The notes: a model not told the origin generated them from the letters alone. A stretch of DNA of 64,000 nt from Hyphomicrobiales bacterium (GCA_900489925.1 UEHQ01000007.1:1-64000), one strand, 5' to 3'. Counted from the stretch's first letter, positions 8,084 to 17,209 are shown. Program-made: numbers and translations.

Positions 8084-9274
8084 CTTTTCCTTGATCGCTG
8101 CCGGGATATCGCGAAGCCCGCGACCGGGCTCGATCCCTTCGCGCATCACGATGTTGCGCAAGGGCGGAAACGCCGAAAGGATATGAAGGCCCGCCGCGCG
8201 CAACACCTGAACCGGAAGGAAATCCGACAACAAAGAACGGTTGAGCAAGTCGACGCTGGTGGTGCGCGTCATGATATCCATGCGACGCTTGCGATCGAAC
8301 TGGTTGCCGGCATCGGCGGCAATCGGTAGTTCGGGACGCGTGCAGAGAATATCAGTCAAGACGATGACATCGCGCAGGCTGAGATTCAGCCCCTGTGCGC
8401 CGATCGGCGGGAAGACATGGGCCGCCTCCCCGATCAACGCCACGCGAGCCTTGCCCGAACGGTGCGCCATCATCCCGGAAAGCGGCCAGATCTGAACACC
8501 CTCCTCGACGGTCACCTTACCAAGCAACGACTGCATTCGCTCCTCGACGACATTGCTCAACTCCACCAGCGAGAGTTCATTGCGAGCATCCGCATCCGAG
8601 GGGTTCTGCACCCAGACAAGGCTTGAGCGATTGCCGGGCAGCGGGACCTGCGTAAACGGGCCGCTTTCTGTATGAAATTCGGTCGAGATGTTCTCGTGCG
8701 GCAGCGAATGACCGAAGTTCAGGACCATGGCCGCTTGCGGATAGGACCAGTTGCGCACATCGATGCCGACCGTTTCGCGCAGCTTCGACTTGCGACCATC
8801 AGCGCCAACGACGAAATCAGCCGTCAGCACTTCGCCATCAGCCAAGGTGATCACAACGGAATCGGCAGTCGCTTCGATCGCTTCAGCGAAGGCAGTGAAC
8901 CGCGTAATGTTACCCTCCGTGGCAACAGCGCCTTCCAGCACATCCATCAGGGCCTTGTTTGGAAAATTGTAGCCGAAAGCCTCGAGGCCGACCTCGGCCG
9001 CACGAAAAGTCGTGACCGGAGCCCGAAGGAGGCGATTCGTCCCGTCGATGATCCGCATCGTCGCAAGCGGCGCGGCGGATGGCTTCAGCTTTTCCCAGAG
9101 AGTCAGTCGGTCGAGGAAGCGGATGGATTGGTCCATCAAAGCGGTGGTGCGCCGGTCTTCTTTTGGTGCCGGCGGCGCGACGAGAGCCACGTTGCGCCCG
9201 CCCCGCGCCAGGGAGAATGCGGCGATCATGCCCGCAAGACCGCCGCCGATCACCGCTATTTCGAAAGTCTTCAT
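8063..9274 (-). CDS. UbiH/UbiF-family FAD-dependent monooxygenase
   Basis: A 403-residue flavoprotein hydroxylase. The N-terminal dinucleotide fold is clear (IAVIGGGLAGMIAAFSLARGG, residues about 6-26). The second FAD motif reads IGEAAHVFPPIGAQGLNLSLRD, with Glu in place of the common Asp of 'GDAAH'. Members hydroxylate the benzoquinone ring in ubiquinone synthesis; some rhizobial homologues act on unknown substrates. I took the ATG at 9274 because it gives the exact family N-terminus MKTFEIAVIGGG. It follows the sulfite reductase operon by 35 bases on the same strand, so it may be co-transcribed. Confidence 0.85.
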   Translation of the reverse strand: MKTFEIAVIGGGLAGMIAAFSLARGGRNVALVAPPAPKEDRRTTALMDQSIRFLDRLTLWEKLKPSAAPLATMRIIDGTNRLLRAPVTTFRAAEVGLEAFGYNFPNKALMDVLEGAVATEGNITRFTAFAEAIEATADSVVITLADGEVLTADFVVGADGRKSKLRETVGIDVRNWSYPQAAMVLNFGHSLPHENISTEFHTESGPFTQVPLPGNRSSLVWVQNPSDADARNELSLVELSNVVEERMQSLLGKVTVEEGVQIWPLSGMMAHRSGKARVALIGEAAHVFPPIGAQGLNLSLRDVIVLTDILCTRPELPIAADAGNQFDRKRRMDIMTRTTSVDLLNRSLLSDFLPVQVLRAAGLHILSAFPPLRNIVMREGIEPGRGLRDIPAAIKEKLGRKKA

Positions 9275-9309
9275 TGCACCGTCCGTCAATTCTGAACGGC
9301 GAGCCGGCT

Positions 9310-9822
9310 TTATGCCGCCGGCTTCGCCTGACGGCGCCAACTATAGCTCTTGCCCGGCGCCGCGTCACGCGCAGTCGGCTGATAATAATGCGGAATCTCC
9401 GGCAAGCGCTTTTCCGTGAGACGCTTTATCGCAGTCTCGTTGGTCACCGCGAAGCTGTCGATGCCACAGCGCAGCATGTGCGGCACCTGGTCGATCAGCA
9501 CGTCGCCGACGGCACGCAGTTCGTTGGTATAGCCGAGGCGCTCGCGCAAAAGCGAGGCATGGCTGAAGGCTCGGCCGTCGTTGAACGCCGGAAAAGCAAC
9601 CGCCACCAGTTCCAGCCGGTACAGATAGGGCTCGAGCTTGCGGACGTCGTCGGCGGGCTTGATCAGAACGCCGAAGCCGACCTCATTGCTTTCGTCCGCC
9701 TTGGCGATCAGCTCGTCCAGGCTGAGAAGAGGCTTCTGCCCCTCGCCTGCCTTGACCTCCTCGGTTTCGATTACCCACGGATCGTTTTCGACGAAGCCCG
9801 TTTCTCTCCAGATCTTGGTCAT
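9310..9822 (-). CDS. DUF934 family protein of the sulfite reductase operon
   Basis: A 170-residue soluble protein that begins MTKIWRETGFVENDPWVIE. The middle block 'VAFPAFNDGRAFSHASLLRERLGYTNELRAVGDVLIDQ' is the hallmark of DUF934, a family nearly always encoded beside CysI-type sulfite/nitrite reductases. It starts 10 bases after cysI ends. Its role is not established; it may help supply sulfite or electrons, or assemble the enzyme. The ATG at 9822 has an AAGGAG-like site upstream. Confidence 0.88.
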   Translation of the reverse strand: MTKIWRETGFVENDPWVIETEEVKAGEGQKPLLSLDELIAKADESNEVGFGVLIKPADDVRKLEPYLYRLELVAVAFPAFNDGRAFSHASLLRERLGYTNELRAVGDVLIDQVPHMLRCGIDSFAVTNETAIKRLTEKRLPEIPHYYQPTARDAAPGKSYSWRRQAKPAA

Positions 9823-9832
9823 CGTCTTCTCC

Positions 9833-11503
9833 TTATGCCGCTTCCGCCGCCGAACCGTAGAGCGCATCCTTGAACGGCTGCGGACCGACGCGGCGATAGG
9901 CATCGAGGAAGATCTCGGACGGATCCTTGCGCAGGCCGAGATAGGTGTCGACGATCTTCTCGATCGCATCCGTCACCTTCTCCGGCTCAAAGCCGCGGCC
10001 GATGATTTCGCCGATCGAGGTGTGCTCGTCACCCGAACCGCCGAGCGTGATCTGATAGAGCTCGGCGCCCTTCTTCTCCACTCCCAGAAGGCCGATATGG
10101 CCGACATGGTGATGGCCGCAGGCGTTGATGCAGCCGGAGATCTTGATCTTCAGCTCGCCGATCTCGGCCTGGCGCTCGGGATTGCCGAAACGGCGGGAGA
10201 TTTCCTGCGCGACAGGGATGGAGCGCGCATTGGCGAGCGCGCAGTAGTCCAAGCCGGGACAGGCAATGATATCGGTGATCAGGCCGGCATTGGCTTCGGC
10301 GAGACCGATGGCGACCAAGCCGCGATAAACGGCTTCGAGGTCGGCCAGCGCCACATGAGGCAGGATCAGGTTCTGCTCATGGCTGACACGGATCTCGTCG
10401 AATGCGTATTCCTCGGCGATATCAGCGACCGCGTCCATCTGGCTGTCGGAAGCGTCACCCGGAATGCCGCCGATCGGCTTCAGCGAGATGGTCACCATGC
10501 CGTAGTCGGGGTTCTTGTGCGGCTGCACGTTTTGCTGCACCCAGCGGGCGAACGCCGGGTCGGCCTTCTTCCAGCGAGCAAGGTTTTCCCAGCCTTCGGC
10601 ACGCTGAGTCAGAGCCGGCGGCGCGAAATAAGCGGTGATCGCGGCAACGTCGGCTTCCGGCAGCTTCAGTTCGGTGTCCTTGAGCGCAGCGAATTCGACC
10701 TCGACCTGGCGCGCCAGTTCCTCGGCACCGGTTTCATGCACGAGGATCTTGATGCGGGCCTTGTACTTGTTGTCGCGGCGACCGTGCAGGTTATACACGC
10801 GCATAACAGCGGTCGTGTAGGACAGCAGGTCCTCTTCCGGCAGGAAGTCCTTGATCAGCTTGGCGATCATCGGCGTACGGCCCTGGCCGCCACCGACATA
10901 GACGGCAAAACCGATTTCGCCCTTGTCGTTCTTCTTCAGGTGCAGGCCGATGTCATGGACCTGGATCGCGGCGCGGTCGCGCTCGGCGCCGGTGACGGCG
11001 ATCTTGAACTTGCGCGGCAGGAAGGAGAATTCCGGATGGACCGACGACCACTGGCGCAAGATCTCGGCGTATGGGCGAGGATCGGCGACTTCATCAGCGG
11101 CGGCACCGGCGAAGTGGTCGGCGGTGACGTTTCTGATGCAGTTGCCCGATGTCTGGATCGCATGCATCTCGACGGTGGCGAGTTCGGCCAGCACGTCGGG
11201 CATATCCGACAGTTTTGGCCAGTTGAACTGCAGGTTTTGGCGGGTGGTGAAGTGGCCGTAGCCGCGGTCATAGGTGCGCGCGACATGGGCCAGCATGCGC
11301 ATCTGCTTGGAATTCAGCGTGCCGTAGGGAATGGCGATACGCAGCATATAGGCGTGAAGCTGCAGATAGACGCCGTTCATCAGGCGCAGCGGCTTGAACG
11401 CGTCCTCGGCCAGTTCGCCGGACAGGCGGCGCTGAACCTGATCGCGGAACTGCGCGACGCGCTCGGCGACAAAGGCGTGGTCAAATTCGTCGTAACGGTA
11501 CAT
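9833..11503 (-). CDS. cysI: Siroheme nitrite/sulfite reductase hemoprotein (CysI type)
   Basis: A 556-residue hemoprotein that reduces sulfite to sulfide with six electrons in cysteine synthesis. The coupled 4Fe-4S/siroheme cysteines are all present: CPGLDYCALANARS (C-x5-C) and KISGCINACGHHHVGHIGL (C-x3-C). Two ferredoxin-like halves and siroheme-binding repeats are seen, for example RNVTADHFAGA and RVSHEQNLILPH. No CysJ flavoprotein gene is adjacent, so electrons probably come from ferredoxin or a separately encoded reductase. The gene lies between the DUF2849 and DUF934 genes with gaps of 8 and 10 bases, so one operon is likely. Confidence 0.94.
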   Translation of the reverse strand: MYRYDEFDHAFVAERVAQFRDQVQRRLSGELAEDAFKPLRLMNGVYLQLHAYMLRIAIPYGTLNSKQMRMLAHVARTYDRGYGHFTTRQNLQFNWPKLSDMPDVLAELATVEMHAIQTSGNCIRNVTADHFAGAAADEVADPRPYAEILRQWSSVHPEFSFLPRKFKIAVTGAERDRAAIQVHDIGLHLKKNDKGEIGFAVYVGGGQGRTPMIAKLIKDFLPEEDLLSYTTAVMRVYNLHGRRDNKYKARIKILVHETGAEELARQVEVEFAALKDTELKLPEADVAAITAYFAPPALTQRAEGWENLARWKKADPAFARWVQQNVQPHKNPDYGMVTISLKPIGGIPGDASDSQMDAVADIAEEYAFDEIRVSHEQNLILPHVALADLEAVYRGLVAIGLAEANAGLITDIIACPGLDYCALANARSIPVAQEISRRFGNPERQAEIGELKIKISGCINACGHHHVGHIGLLGVEKKGAELYQITLGGSGDEHTSIGEIIGRGFEPEKVTDAIEKIVDTYLGLRKDPSEIFLDAYRRVGPQPFKDALYGSAAEAA

Positions 11504-11511
11504 CGTATTCC

Positions 11512-11826
11512 TCAGACTGCGATGAATTCGGGATCGGCGGGCTTGTAGCCCGGCGCATATTCCATGGTCGGGCCCTGCGCGCGAATGCGCTCGCGAAGGC
11601 GAAGTGGCCAGAGAACGCCATTGGTTTCCTGCACTTCGACGACGGCGACGTCCACGACCTCGTTGTCGGCATAGGACTTCTTGCCAATCGCCTCCAGCGC
11701 CGCGACGGCTTCAGCATGGCGGGCAACGAGCGCATCCTGGAGCGAGGTTACCCATTTGCCGTTGGCGTTCAGCCAGACGGCGATGCCATCCGTCAACCGG
11801 TTGGCGGTCAGAACCTTGTCTACCAT
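11512..11826 (-). CDS. DUF2849 domain protein of the sulfite reductase operon
   Basis: A 104-residue protein beginning MVDKVLTANRLTDGIAVWL, with a central YADNEVVDVAVVEVQETNG stretch and an APGYKPADPEFIAV end. DUF2849 proteins are short and occur between siroheme synthase and sulfite reductase genes in alphaproteobacteria. The function is unknown. The ATG at 11826 is preceded by AAGGAG seven bases upstream and lies only two bases past the cysG stop, which indicates translational coupling. A TTG six bases further upstream is less likely. Confidence 0.85.
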   Translation of the reverse strand: MVDKVLTANRLTDGIAVWLNANGKWVTSLQDALVARHAEAVAALEAIGKKSYADNEVVDVAVVEVQETNGVLWPLRLRERIRAQGPTMEYAPGYKPADPEFIAV

Positions 11827-11828
11827 AG

Positions 11829-13268
11829 TCAACTCCTTGCAAATTCCTCGACCCGGGCACGCTCACGCACCAGCGGCTCGGACAGTTCGAAATTGGCGCC
11901 TGCGACCGCTTCGCCAATAATTACCATGACGGGACCCGTCAATTCGTCGCGATGCTGCAGATCGGGAAGATCGCGCAGGATACCATGCAGCAACCGACGA
12001 TCAGACCGGCTTGCGTTCTCGATGACGGCGACCGTGGTTTCCGCCGGAAGGCCGGCCTGCATCAGGCGCTCAGCGACGGAGGCTGCGACCGTGCGTCCCA
12101 TGTAGACAGCAATGGTCGCACCTGAGACCGCCAGGCTGGCCCAATCGGGCAGCACATCTCCGGTCAAATCATGACCTGTCGTAAAGACTAGCGACGATGC
12201 GACGCCACGCAGTGTCAGCGGCAGTTCGAAATCGGCGGCAGCCGCGAATGCCGAGGTAATGCCCGGCACGACCTCGTAGGAAATACCGGCCACGCGCAGC
12301 GCCGCCATCTCTTCTCCTGCACGGCCATAGATGAGCGGATCCCCCGACTTCAGGCGGACGACGCGCTTGCCTTCCCGTCCGAGATGGACCAGCAGATCGT
12401 TGATTTCTTCCTGGGACTTCGAGTGGCAGCCCTTGCGCTTGCCGACGGAAAGGCGCTCCGCGTCACGGCGTCCCATGTCGACGATTTCCTGCGGCACCAG
12501 CGCGTCGTAGACGATGACATCCGCTTCCATCATCACACGCTGCGCACGCAGCGTCAGCAGATCCGCGGCACCGGGGCCGGCTCCCACCAACCAGACATGC
12601 CCCTGCACCTTGTCCAGCGACTGCAGCAGACCATTGGCCACCCGTTTTGCCTGCGGCAGATTCTCGTTGGCCACCGCGTCGGCAACAGCGCCGGAAAAGA
12701 ATCGGCGCCAGAAGAGCCGGCGCGCTGCCCCCTTTGGCACCAGACGCTCGACCGTTGTTCTGTAGCCGATCGCAAGCCGCGCGAGGCGACCGAGCGACGG
12801 CGCGAGCAACTGATCGACTTGTGCACGTATCATCTGCGCCAGTACTGGACCAGCACCTTCGGTGCCAATTGCCACGGCGACCGGTGCACGATTGACCAGC
12901 GCCGGCGTGAAGAAGTCGCAATAGTCGGGTTGATCGACAGCGTTCGCCGGAATGCGCTCGGCGCGCGCCGCGTCAACGATCGCACGATCGTCTGCGCCAT
13001 CGCCAGTCGCGGCAAAGACTAGGGCAGCTCCGCGCACCTGATCGACGGCGAAACTTACACGCACTGTCTCGATGCGGTTTGCAATCAGATAGGCATGGTA
13101 GGCAGCGTCTGGTTTGTCGGCATAGGCAACGATGCGCGCCTGCGTGTTCAAGAGCAGGCGCACCTTGGCGAAGGCTTCGTCGCGATTGCCGAATACGGCC
13201 GCAACCTTGCCTTCCACGCGAAAGAAGGCAGGAAACACCGACAGTTGTTCACTCTTGGAAAGCATCAT
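11829..13268 (-). CDS. cysG: Siroheme synthase CysG (trifunctional)
   Basis: A 479-residue enzyme that turns uroporphyrinogen III into siroheme, the cofactor of CysI encoded next door. Residues 1-215 form the NAD-dependent precorrin-2 dehydrogenase/ferrochelatase part (VAAVFGNRDEAFAKVRLLL; the usual GGG of the NAD loop reads FGNRDEA here). Residues 220-465 form the SAM-dependent methyltransferase, with VWLVGAGPGAADLLTLRA, VRLKSGDPLIYGRAGEE and VVPGITSAFAAA. The start is uncertain among TTG 13271, ATG 13268 and ATG 13265, since no strong ribosome site is visible. A TTGACA sequence at about 13369-13374 on this strand could be a -35 element. Confidence 0.93.
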   Translation of the reverse strand: MMLSKSEQLSVFPAFFRVEGKVAAVFGNRDEAFAKVRLLLNTQARIVAYADKPDAAYHAYLIANRIETVRVSFAVDQVRGAALVFAATGDGADDRAIVDAARAERIPANAVDQPDYCDFFTPALVNRAPVAVAIGTEGAGPVLAQMIRAQVDQLLAPSLGRLARLAIGYRTTVERLVPKGAARRLFWRRFFSGAVADAVANENLPQAKRVANGLLQSLDKVQGHVWLVGAGPGAADLLTLRAQRVMMEADVIVYDALVPQEIVDMGRRDAERLSVGKRKGCHSKSQEEINDLLVHLGREGKRVVRLKSGDPLIYGRAGEEMAALRVAGISYEVVPGITSAFAAAADFELPLTLRGVASSLVFTTGHDLTGDVLPDWASLAVSGATIAVYMGRTVAASVAERLMQAGLPAETTVAVIENASRSDRRLLHGILRDLPDLQHRDELTGPVMVIIGEAVAGANFELSEPLVRERARVEEFARS

Positions 13269-13527
13269 CAATCCATTTCGAAGTTGCCGGAATATGCACT
13301 GTCCGACCAGCCAAATGAAGAAACAGGAATCCGAAAGCCCGCGCAGGCGCGTATTCTTTTACTCGGCTTGTCAATGATTTGAGCAAAAGTCACCGGTGAG
13401 GCGCCGCGATCACATCTGCACGTACCGCAGCGCACCAGAAAGCCTGTGACAAATCAGGTTTACCGCGCAAATCGGCATTTGCCCGCAGCGTGGCTAACGA
13501 TAGAGTACATGCATCAAGGAGAAAACC

Positions 13528-14115
13528 ATGCCTGACAATACGATAGCCGCCCGCCTTCTCGATGTCATGGAGCAGGATATCCTGCCACTGACGGAACGCG
13601 GTGTCTCGCTCGGAAACAAGGTTTTCGGTGCCGCCATCCTGCGCAAGTCGGATCTCTCGCTCGTCGTTGCCGAAACAAACAACGAGCTGGAGAACCCGCT
13701 CTGGCACGGCGAAGTTCATACATTGAAGCGGTTCTATGAACTAGGCGAGAGGCCTGCGACGAAGAATCTGATCTTCCTGTCCACGCACGAGCCCTGCACG
13801 ATGTGCATGTCGGCAATCACCTGGGCTGGCTTCGATAATTTCTACTACTTCTTCAGCCACGAAGATTCGCGCGACGCATTCGCGATTCCGCATGACCTCA
13901 AGATCCTGAAAGAGGTCTTCGGCCTTGAACCGGGCGGCTACAGACGCAGCAATGCCTTCTGGAACAGCTTTGCCATCGCCGATCTAGTGGAAACAGAGAG
14001 CGATGCGGTAAAGGCGGCGCTCAAGGCACAGACCGCCAGGATCAAGGCTCGCTACGACGGCCTCTCCACCGCTTATCAGTCGTCCAAGAGCGACAACGAC
14101 ATTCCGCTGAACTGA
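13528..14115 (+). CDS. Cytidine/deoxycytidylate deaminase-family nucleoside deaminase
   Basis: A 195-residue enzyme of the CDA fold. Zinc-site residues are visible as HGEVH (about 64-68, with catalytic Glu) and THEPCTMCMSAITWAG (PCxxC at about 91-95). The C-terminal helical tail (VKAALKAQTARIKARYDGL) is longer than in TadA. The substrate may be a free base or nucleoside such as guanine or cytosine, and cannot be settled from sequence. AAGGAG lies seven bases before the ATG. Its stop meets the mazG start region, so both are likely in one transcript. Confidence 0.82.
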   Translation: MPDNTIAARLLDVMEQDILPLTERGVSLGNKVFGAAILRKSDLSLVVAETNNELENPLWHGEVHTLKRFYELGERPATKNLIFLSTHEPCTMCMSAITWAGFDNFYYFFSHEDSRDAFAIPHDLKILKEVFGLEPGGYRRSNAFWNSFAIADLVETESDAVKAALKAQTARIKARYDGLSTAYQSSKSDNDIPLN

Positions 14116-14121
14116 GTGACC

Positions 14122-14955
14122 ATGGAAGCTTCAAAGGATATTTCACGCCTGATCGAGATCATGGCTGCCTTGCGCGATCCGGACACCGGGTGTCCCTGGG
14201 ACATCGTACAGACGTTTGAGACGATCAAGCCCTATACGATCGAGGAAGCCTACGAAGTTTCCGATGCCATCGAGCGTAATGACATGGGCGATCTGTGCGA
14301 CGAGCTCGGCGACCTGCTTCTGCAGGTGGTATTTCACGCACGCATGGCCGAGGAAGCGGGAGAGTTTTCGTTCGGAGATGTCGTGCAGGCAATCACCGCC
14401 AAGATGATCCGTCGCCATCCGCATGTCTTTGCACGCTCCGACGCCGACACGCCCGATGCTGTGAAGAAGCAATGGGACGAGATCAAGCAGGCAGAGAAAC
14501 GCGAGCGTGCCGAACGGCGTGCCAGCCGCGGCATCACCGAGGATTTCAAGGCTGGTTTTCTCGGCTCCGTTCAACGGAGCTTTCCGGCCCTCACCGAAGC
14601 GCTGAAGCTGCAGGAACGCGCAGCCAAGGTCGGCTTCGACTGGTCCGCGCCCGAGCCTATTCTCGACAAGATCGAGGAGGAGATCGGCGAGCTCCGGGTG
14701 GCCCTGAAGGAAGGCGATCAGAAAAAGGTCAGCGACGAGCTTGGCGATCTCATCTTCGCCGTTGCCAATATCGGCCGGCACGTCAATGCCGATCCGGAGC
14801 AGGCGCTGCGCGGGACCAATACGAAGTTCCGGCGTCGTTTCAGCCACATCGAAACAACTCTTCATGCAGAGGGTGAGACGCTGGAGGCGGCCACGCTTGA
14901 GCGGATGGAAGATATCTGGCAGGCGGCCAAGGCTATCGAGCGTCAGCTCGGCTAG
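14122..14955 (+). CDS. mazG: Nucleoside triphosphate pyrophosphohydrolase MazG
   Basis: A 277-residue enzyme that hydrolyses (d)NTPs to monophosphates and pyrophosphate, cleaning nucleotide pools. Two MazG domains are seen: residues about 20-130 (TGCPWDIVQTF, YTIEEAYEVSDAIE, DELGDLLLQVVFHA) and about 165-265 (VGFDWSAPEPILDKIEEEIGEL, DELGDLIFAVANIGRH). Each has the EExxE/ExxD metal cluster. I chose ATG 14122; a GTG at 14116, directly after the deaminase stop, would add two residues. It ends 3 bases before the convergent hflX gene. Confidence 0.94.
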   Translation: MEASKDISRLIEIMAALRDPDTGCPWDIVQTFETIKPYTIEEAYEVSDAIERNDMGDLCDELGDLLLQVVFHARMAEEAGEFSFGDVVQAITAKMIRRHPHVFARSDADTPDAVKKQWDEIKQAEKRERAERRASRGITEDFKAGFLGSVQRSFPALTEALKLQERAAKVGFDWSAPEPILDKIEEEIGELRVALKEGDQKKVSDELGDLIFAVANIGRHVNADPEQALRGTNTKFRRRFSHIETTLHAEGETLEAATLERMEDIWQAAKAIERQLG

Positions 14956-14958
14956 CCG

Positions 14959-16290
14959 CTATTCCCAGTCTTCGCGCCGCGCCTTGGGACCATTGCCCAG
15001 GCGACGCTCGAGTTCGGCGGCTTCCGTTTCCGACAGGCGGACGTCGAGCGTGATCGAGCCGTCTTCCATGTCCTCGCGACCGTCGATGATAGCGTGATCG
15101 TAGAGCCACGGCAGCAGGGCAAGCTTGTCGACGGGTAACGTGACCGTGGTTTCGGTCAACACACCGGAAAGCCTGCGGCTGATCTCGTTCATCAGACGAT
15201 CGATGCCCTCGCCGGTGACCGCGGAAACAGCAACGACGTTTGCTACTCCCTCCGCCTTCTGCACGATAGCTTCGTGCACTTCCGGCTCGAGACGATCGAT
15301 CTTATTCCAGACCTCGATGATGCGCTTTTCGCCCTCGGCCTCATCGATGCCGAGATCCTTGAGGATACGCAACACGTCGGCGCTCTGCGCCTGGTTGTCG
15401 ACATCGGACATGTCACGAACGTGCAGAACGAGGTCGGCCTCCAACACTTCTTCCAGCGTCGCTCGGAAGGCTGCCACGAGATGCGTCGGCAGGTCTGAAA
15501 TGAACCCGACCGTGTCGGAGAGAATCACCGTGCGGCCATGCGGCAGCTTCATCCGGCGCAGCGTCGGATCGAGCGTCGCGAACAGCATGTCCTCGGCCAG
15601 CACGCCGGCGCCGGTAATGCGATTGAACAGCGTCGACTTGCCGGCATTGGTATAACCGACCAAGGCCACGATCGGGTGCGGCACCTTCTTGCGCTTGGCG
15701 CGATGGAGCTGGCGCGTGCGCACCACCTGCTCAAGCTCGCGCTCGAGCTTGATGATGCGGTCCTGCAGCATGCGTCGGTCGGCTTCGATCTGGGTTTCAC
15801 CCGGACCACCCATGAAACCGCCACCACCGCGCTGGCGTTCCAAGTGGGTCCAGCTGCGAACCAGCCGGCCCTTCTGGTAATTGAGGTGTGCGAGGTCGAC
15901 CTGCAGCGTACCTTCCTTGGTGGAAGCGCGCCGGCCGAAAATTTCGAGAATGAGGCCGGTACGGTCGATGACCTTGGCGTTCCATTCCTTCTCGAGATTG
16001 CGCTGCTGAACCGGCGTCAGCGGATGATCGACGATGACAAGACCGGAGTCGTTCTCGTCGAGGGACGCCTTGATTTCTTCGAGCTTGCCCGTGCCCATCA
16101 ACGTCGCCGGACGCGGATCGTTGACCGGCACGATGACGCCGTTCACCACATCGAGGTCGATCGCCTGTGCGAGGCCGATTGCCTCTTCAAGGCGGCTTTC
16201 CGGCGTGCGGGTGACAGCCTGCTGGCCGTCGGAAGCACTGCGTCCACCGCGGCTCTTCTTGAGAACGGGCACGATGACAGTCGCGCGCAT
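14959..16290 (-). CDS. hflX: GTPase HflX
   Basis: A 443-residue ribosome-associated GTPase that splits stalled or idle 70S ribosomes under stress. The N-terminal HflX domain includes the glycine-rich QRGGGGFMGGPGETQIEADRR stretch in outline (about 180-200), followed by a coiled helix pair. The G domain has G1 GYTNAGKST, G3 DTVGF, and G4 NKID. The frame is open upstream to the hfq stop, but without a standard start codon, so ATG 16290 is used. It lies 77 bases after hfq, the classic hfq-hflX order. Confidence 0.95.
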   Translation of the reverse strand: MRATVIVPVLKKSRGGRSASDGQQAVTRTPESRLEEAIGLAQAIDLDVVNGVIVPVNDPRPATLMGTGKLEEIKASLDENDSGLVIVDHPLTPVQQRNLEKEWNAKVIDRTGLILEIFGRRASTKEGTLQVDLAHLNYQKGRLVRSWTHLERQRGGGGFMGGPGETQIEADRRMLQDRIIKLERELEQVVRTRQLHRAKRKKVPHPIVALVGYTNAGKSTLFNRITGAGVLAEDMLFATLDPTLRRMKLPHGRTVILSDTVGFISDLPTHLVAAFRATLEEVLEADLVLHVRDMSDVDNQAQSADVLRILKDLGIDEAEGEKRIIEVWNKIDRLEPEVHEAIVQKAEGVANVVAVSAVTGEGIDRLMNEISRRLSGVLTETTVTLPVDKLALLPWLYDHAIIDGREDMEDGSITLDVRLSETEAAELERRLGNGPKARREDWE

Positions 16291-16367
16291 ATCATCCCGG
16301 TGCTTTGCTGCTTCCGGGATGATCGAATCATTCTTGGTATCGCGTGTCGAGATAACGGCTTGTCCTG

Positions 16368-16610
16368 TTAGGATGCGGCTTCTTCGCTCTCGAACATCTG
16401 CATCGGCTGGCCGGGCATGATCGTCGAGATTGCGTGCTTATACACGAGCTGCGAGTGACCGTCACGGCGAAGCAAAACGCAGAAATTGTCGAAAGACGTA
16501 ACAACGCCCGTCAGCTTTACACCGTTGATAAGAAAAATTGTCAGTGAAATCTTTTGCTTGCGAACAGTATTGAGAAATAGGTCCTGCAAATTCTGAGAAC
16601 GTTCCGCCAT
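16368..16610 (-). CDS. hfq: RNA chaperone Hfq
   Basis: An 80-residue Sm-like protein that forms a hexameric ring and pairs small RNAs with mRNAs. The Sm1 motif ([21 protein letters not shown]) and Sm2 motif ([10 protein letters not shown], the usual 'YKHAIST') are intact, as is the N-terminal QNLQDLFLN that binds U-rich RNA. The C-terminal tail is short, as usual in alphaproteobacteria. It precedes hflX and lies downstream of the decayed aminotransferase gene and ntrX. Confidence 0.97.
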
Positions 16611-16720
16611 CGCGCCGCTTCTTTCTTTATTGCCGGCTCGGTTTCGCCGGTGAAATACTAATCAACCTCGCCAGTAGGCAGCCGACAACCCTCATCCCCT
16701 CTGCCCAGAAAGTCTTGGTA

Positions 16721-17160
16721 TCAAATCGCAATCTTTTCCGCAACGTCGAAAAAGACCTCCCGAATTTTATGGGAGACACTGCCGGGATGTCCGTTGGCGA
16801 TTGCCTACCCGTCGATGGAAACCAGTGGGAAGCAGATACTCGTCTCAGCTTTGATGAGGGCCCTCCCGCGCAGCCAACATTTCGGCGACCGAGAATTTGC
16901 GCTCTTCGATCTTCAATCCTAGCTTGGCGCCTTCGCGATGATCGAGGGGTGGTGCTTTTTGCCCTGACCACGAGCTAGGGCGGCGTGGCGTTGGCGAGAA
17001 ACACAGGGCAGCTGCACGCGATGCCGCGGGTGATCTGCGGGTAGGACAGTCCATGCGCATACGGATTGCGGTGCAACGTCTCGCGAATCACCGGGGTCAG
17101 CTCGTTGCCGCTTATGGGCTAGGCAATGCGTAGCTCGCTCAGCGAGCGCCATTATCGACG
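16721..17160 (-). pseudogene. Decayed D-amino-acid aminotransferase gene (dat)
   Basis: This roughly 580-base gap between ntrX and hfq has no intact gene, but pieces of a D-alanine aminotransferase read through it in order on the minus strand. They are LSELRIA-stop-PISGNELTPVIRE, then YPQITRGIA, then FLANATPP-stop, then GLKIEERKFSVAEMLAARE, then after a frameshift near 16860 TSICFPLVSIDG-stop-AIANGHPGS, and finally HKIREVFFDVAEKIAI before TGA at 16721. The start is missing beyond about 17160 and the middle, including the pyridoxal-lysine region, is deleted. At about 440 bases it is half the size of a whole gene. An intact homologue in this position is known in related rhizobia. Bases 16627-16720 show nothing further. 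Confidence 0.82.
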
Positions 17161-17178
17161 GCTGGAAAGGCAAATGGC

Positions 17179-17201
17179 GGACGGCGCGGATGGCGCCGTC
17201 C
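17179..17201 (-). terminator. Hairpin after ntrX
   Basis: GGACGGCGC (17179-17187) pairs exactly with GCGCCGTCC (17193-17201) around a 5-base loop, nine bases past the ntrX stop. The T tract on the minus strand is weak, so termination may be partial. Confidence 0.6.
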
Positions 17202-17209
17202 CGGGGGTA

